From Actinomycetota bacterium (GTDB taxonomy: Bacteria > Actinomycetota > Actinomycetes > S36-B12 > UBA5976), in contig WLGZ01000042.1 of assembly GCA_009702945.1 (NCBI GenBank), forward strand, positions 1 through 7,275: a stretch of DNA of 7,275 nt, given 5' to 3'. The notes beneath the pieces are model-generated. The model was given only the letters and a program-made list of their open reading frames with translations, was not told the origin of the DNA and ran no database searches. Shown one piece after another: positions 5,603 through 7,275 of this stretch (positions are counted from its first letter, which is position 1; each line of letters begins with the position of its first letter). Made by a program: the position numbers and the translations under genes.

Positions 5603-6799
5603 ATGAGCACAAATCCCGTTGAGCCAACAGCTAGCGGCTCGGAACTTGGGAGCCCATCGCTAAAACGCCAGGCTTTGCCTGATCAACTTCGGGGTTTTGC
5701 GCTTCTGGGCATAATCGTTGTCAATATGCCTTTCTTGGCAGTTTCCAATAGTGGCATTTGGCAGTTTCAGCTTTCGAGTTTGTCTGACCAGGTAGTTGCA
5801 TTTCTAATTGTGGCTTTAGCCCAGGGAAAGTTTTATCTGCTCTTTGCATTCTTGTTTGGCTACAGCCTCACCCTGATTTTGAAAAGCCGTTCACCCCTGG
5901 GTGTCAATAGGTACCTCAGACGATTGGTCGGTCTTGCCGTGCTCGGTGCTGGGCATGCGTATCTATTTTTTATCGGTGACATCCTCATGAGCTATGCACT
6001 ACTTGGCCTGATACTTTTGCTTTTCGTAGGAAGGTCAACCCGCACGGTCCTAGTTGCATCTGCTTTCTCTTACGTAATCGGATTAGTGCTACTTGCGCTT
6101 GTCTTTTTTGAAGCACGTGGAGCAGAAAGCTCCGCAGGCGGCTTTATTACAAATTCAGATGCTCTTGATCAAGCTCTTAAAGGCACATTCTTCGAGGCCG
6201 TAGCTGGTCGTGCAAGCGCCCTGCCAGATGCACTTTTGGTGCAAATTGTTATCAACTGGTTTCCTTCACTCTCCATGTTTTTGCTCGGCCTAGCTGCAGG
6301 ACGCGCTGGCCTACTTTCCGATCCTGCAAGGCACACTCGTCTCTGGCGCTCATTCGTCATAGTTGGGGTTTTGATTGGGTTGCCTGCGGGAATCGCATCA
6401 GCATGGTTGGGACTGGTGCCCGAAGATCCGACTGGGGTTTATGGAATCGCTGGAGTGGTGCTCGGCTTTGCGCTGGCTCCTGCGCTAAGCGCAGGTTATG
6501 TCGGAGCGATTGCACTTATGTCACATCGACGTTTCTTGTCCTACGCCGAACCAGCAGGTCGCATATCTCTAACCGGTTACCTCGGTGAATCAATTCTCTT
6601 ATCCGCAATATTCTGTGGCTGGGGATTGGGATTGTTCGGAGTTCTAAGCCTTACTCAGTCTCTGCTGGTAGCTCTTGCAGTGTGGATTGCTCTGGAGGTA
6701 TTCGCTAAACAATGGCTTCGGCTTTACGCCTACGGGCCATTCGAGTGGGTTCTTCGAAGCTGGTCGAATCTTGAAATAGCACCGCTTAGAAAACGCTGA
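5603..6799 (+). CDS. DUF418 / YeiB-type polytopic membrane protein
   Basis: This 398-residue integral membrane protein begins with a polar leader of about 25 residues, followed by the family signature DQLRGFALLGIIVVNMP (27-43) in the first membrane segment. About eight to ten hydrophobic segments follow (for example 64-92, 106-124, 128-142, 148-169, 214-234, 249-270, 278-306, 328-349, 352-368). The C-terminal signature is YGPFEWVLRSW (377-387). The N-terminal DxxRG motif is shared with membrane acyltransferase-like families; the substrate of DUF418 proteins is not established. I start at 5603 because the promoter -10 ends seven bases upstream and the N-terminus then aligns with that of the XRE gene. 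An in-frame ATG at 5591 lies within the -10/operator and is unlikely. The first eight codons seem to derive from, or be shared with, the XRE gene. The protein is probably controlled by that regulator. Confidence 0.85.
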   Translation: MSTNPVEPTASGSELGSPSLKRQALPDQLRGFALLGIIVVNMPFLAVSNSGIWQFQLSSLSDQVVAFLIVALAQGKFYLLFAFLFGYSLTLILKSRSPLGVNRYLRRLVGLAVLGAGHAYLFFIGDILMSYALLGLILLLFVGRSTRTVLVASAFSYVIGLVLLALVFFEARGAESSAGGFITNSDALDQALKGTFFEAVAGRASALPDALLVQIVINWFPSLSMFLLGLAAGRAGLLSDPARHTRLWRSFVIVGVLIGLPAGIASAWLGLVPEDPTGVYGIAGVVLGFALAPALSAGYVGAIALMSHRRFLSYAEPAGRISLTGYLGESILLSAIFCGWGLGLFGVLSLTQSLLVALAVWIALEVFAKQWLRLYAYGPFEWVLRSWSNLEIAPLRKR

Positions 6800-6802
6800 G
6801 CA

Positions 6803-6809
6803 GACTCGT
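6803..6809 (+). repeat. Possible remnant copy 4 of rnpB 3' end
   Basis: GACTCGT matches the core of the earlier repeats and lies just after the DUF418 stop codon, before the second promoter repeat, in the same relative position as copy 3. Seven bases alone could be chance; only the parallel placement supports it. Confidence 0.25.
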
Positions 6810-6820
6810 ATTCATAAATG

Positions 6821-6849
6821 TTGTATTAATGCTATGTAGTATGTATACT
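6821..6849 (+). promoter_or_regulatory. Sigma70-type promoter of the XRE regulator gene, probably leaderless
   Basis: The -35 is TTGTAT (6821-6826) and the -10 is TATACT (6844-6849), with a 17-bp spacer. The ATG at 6857 lies seven bases after the -10, so the mRNA is expected to have little or no leader. There is no Shine-Dalgarno. Confidence 0.75.
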
Positions 6850-6853
6850 ACAT
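6834..6853. promoter_or_regulatory. Perfect inverted-repeat operator at XRE promoter
   Basis: ATGTAGTAT-GT-ATACTACAT has perfect 9-bp arms around a 2-bp centre and covers the -10. This is the expected layout for autorepression by the downstream small HTH protein. The half-site is shared with 5577-5602. Confidence 0.7.
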
Positions 6854-6856
6854 TTT

Positions 6857-7090
6857 ATGAGTAGAAATCCTGAAGATCCGGTTTACAACCGCATTGAGGC
6901 AGCGCGTTTGGCAATGGGCCTAACGCGCCAAGAACTAGCTGACAAAGCTGGCGTTCATTACCAAACGATTGGTTATTTAGAGCGCGAGGAATACAGCCCT
7001 TCTTTAGTTCTGGCATTGCGGATTTCAAAGGTCCTAGATCAAGAAGTCTCTGACCTGTTCTCGTTGTCTCCCATTCGGAAGGAAAAGTAA
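6857..7090 (+). CDS. Small XRE/Cro-CI-type HTH transcriptional regulator
   Basis: This 77-residue protein is almost entirely one helix-turn-helix domain of the XRE family (about 11-66). NRIEAARLAMGLTRQELADK (11-30) is followed by AGVHYQTIGYLEREEYSPSL (31-50), with the recognition helix around VHYQTIGYLE, then VLALRISKVLDQEVSDLF (51-68). It is the short type in which HTH plus a basic tail is the whole protein, commonly paired with a membrane protein gene. It reads from a leaderless-type promoter overlapped by a perfect palindrome, suggesting autorepression. Only 2 bp separate it from the next gene, so the two form an operon. The nearly identical operator before the DUF418 gene suggests that gene is a second target. 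Confidence 0.9.
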   Translation: MSRNPEDPVYNRIEAARLAMGLTRQELADKAGVHYQTIGYLEREEYSPSLVLALRISKVLDQEVSDLFSLSPIRKEK

Positions 7091-7092
7091 GC

Positions 7093-7275
7093 ATGCCAAA
7101 GAACAACAAGATTTACTGGTTTGAAGGTGTCACAGAGAAGGGAACTAAGGCTCTTCTTAATGATGAAAACCCTAAGTTTAATTGGCTTCGCCCCCAACGG
7201 AATCGAAGAATTTTAGTAGTAGTTGTTTGGATAGGAATAGTCCTAGTTGCAATGGGTAGTTATTGGCCAACGCTC
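7093..7275 (+). CDS. Membrane protein gene start, truncated by window edge
   Basis: An open frame starts with ATG at 7093, two bases after the XRE stop codon, with AAGGA about nine bases upstream, and stays open for 61 codons to the end of the window. It begins MPKNNKIYWFEGVTEKGTKA, has a polar, basic N-terminal part ending RPQRNRR (34-40), then a hydrophobic segment ILVVVVWIGIVLVAMGSYW (41-59) that is probably the first transmembrane helix with a cytoplasmic N-terminus. Small XRE regulators are often followed by such membrane proteins. The family cannot be named from this fragment. Confidence 0.75.
   Translation, partial: MPKNNKIYWFEGVTEKGTKALLNDENPKFNWLRPQRNRRILVVVVWIGIVLVAMGSYWPTL

Larger units (their letters stand above)
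5561..5625 (+). repeat. Promoter-operator repeat, copy A (DUF418 gene)
   Basis: The first 39 bp (5561-5599) match 6815-6853 with one mismatch (G5593 versus A6847). Similarity continues through the start codon for about 23 bases at 17/23, so both proteins begin MSxNPxxP (MSTNPVEP and MSRNPEDP). Distance from repeat start to ATG is 42 bp in both. The offset is 1254 bp, the length of the DUF418 unit. Confidence 0.85.
6815..6879 (+). repeat. Promoter-operator repeat, copy B (XRE regulator gene)
   Basis: This is the counterpart of 5561-5625. The 39-bp promoter-operator part differs at one base and the first codons are similar (ATGAGxAxAAATCC). This is probably the original copy, since an autoregulatory operator next to a small XRE gene is the usual arrangement and its palindrome core is perfect. 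Confidence 0.85.

Noticed and set aside
6334..6342. CACTCGTCT inside the DUF418 gene, resembling the rnpB end
   Set aside because: It lies inside a conserved coding region, breaks at the G of GACTCGTCT, and is at no boundary; chance match.
1..7275. CRISPR array, tRNA genes, IS elements, phage integrase
   Set aside because: I saw no regularly spaced repeats, no cloverleaf-like T-loop sequences, no terminal inverted repeats and no recombinase motifs in any gene.

Overview
The window looks like a chromosomal segment of an actinobacterium with moderate GC (roughly half, by eye). The evidence is an RNase P RNA of the actinobacterial class A type at the left edge and two promoters placed so that transcription would start at or next to the ATG (leaderless genes, common in this phylum). 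The compact spacing and modest GC would suit a streamlined freshwater or marine actinobacterium, but that is inference and I cannot name a genus.

Layout, left to right: (1) rnpB, plus strand, about 9-353. (2) A block of about 1.2 kb (354-1574) holding one gene, a class I/II PLP aminotransferase on the minus strand, closed on its right by an exact 28-bp copy of the 3' end of rnpB. (3) A block of about 4 kb (1575-5551). On the minus strand it holds a glutamine-synthetase-like ligase, an NTF2-like protein and a group II PLP decarboxylase, read in that order. A FadR-type GntR regulator is transcribed divergently from the ligase, with a 20-bp palindrome in the shared promoter region. A 10-bp piece of the rnpB end follows the regulator gene. 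(4) A DUF418/YeiB-type membrane protein (5603-6799). (5) A small XRE-type repressor (6857-7090) and the start of a membrane protein gene that runs off the right edge. The membrane protein in (4) and the repressor in (5) sit behind near-identical promoter-operators that continue into their first codons.

The main point is modular architecture. The 3' end of rnpB appears to have served repeatedly as an attachment site. Units of one to four genes are packed tightly against copies of that end, with stop codons 5 to 10 bp from the repeat, and no integrase is visible here. Functionally, the 4-kb block reads as a regulated amine module: the decarboxylase could make an amine and the ligase could gamma-glutamylate it, under the GntR regulator. 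The right-hand pair looks like a small autorepressor circuit whose operator has been duplicated to control the DUF418 gene as well.
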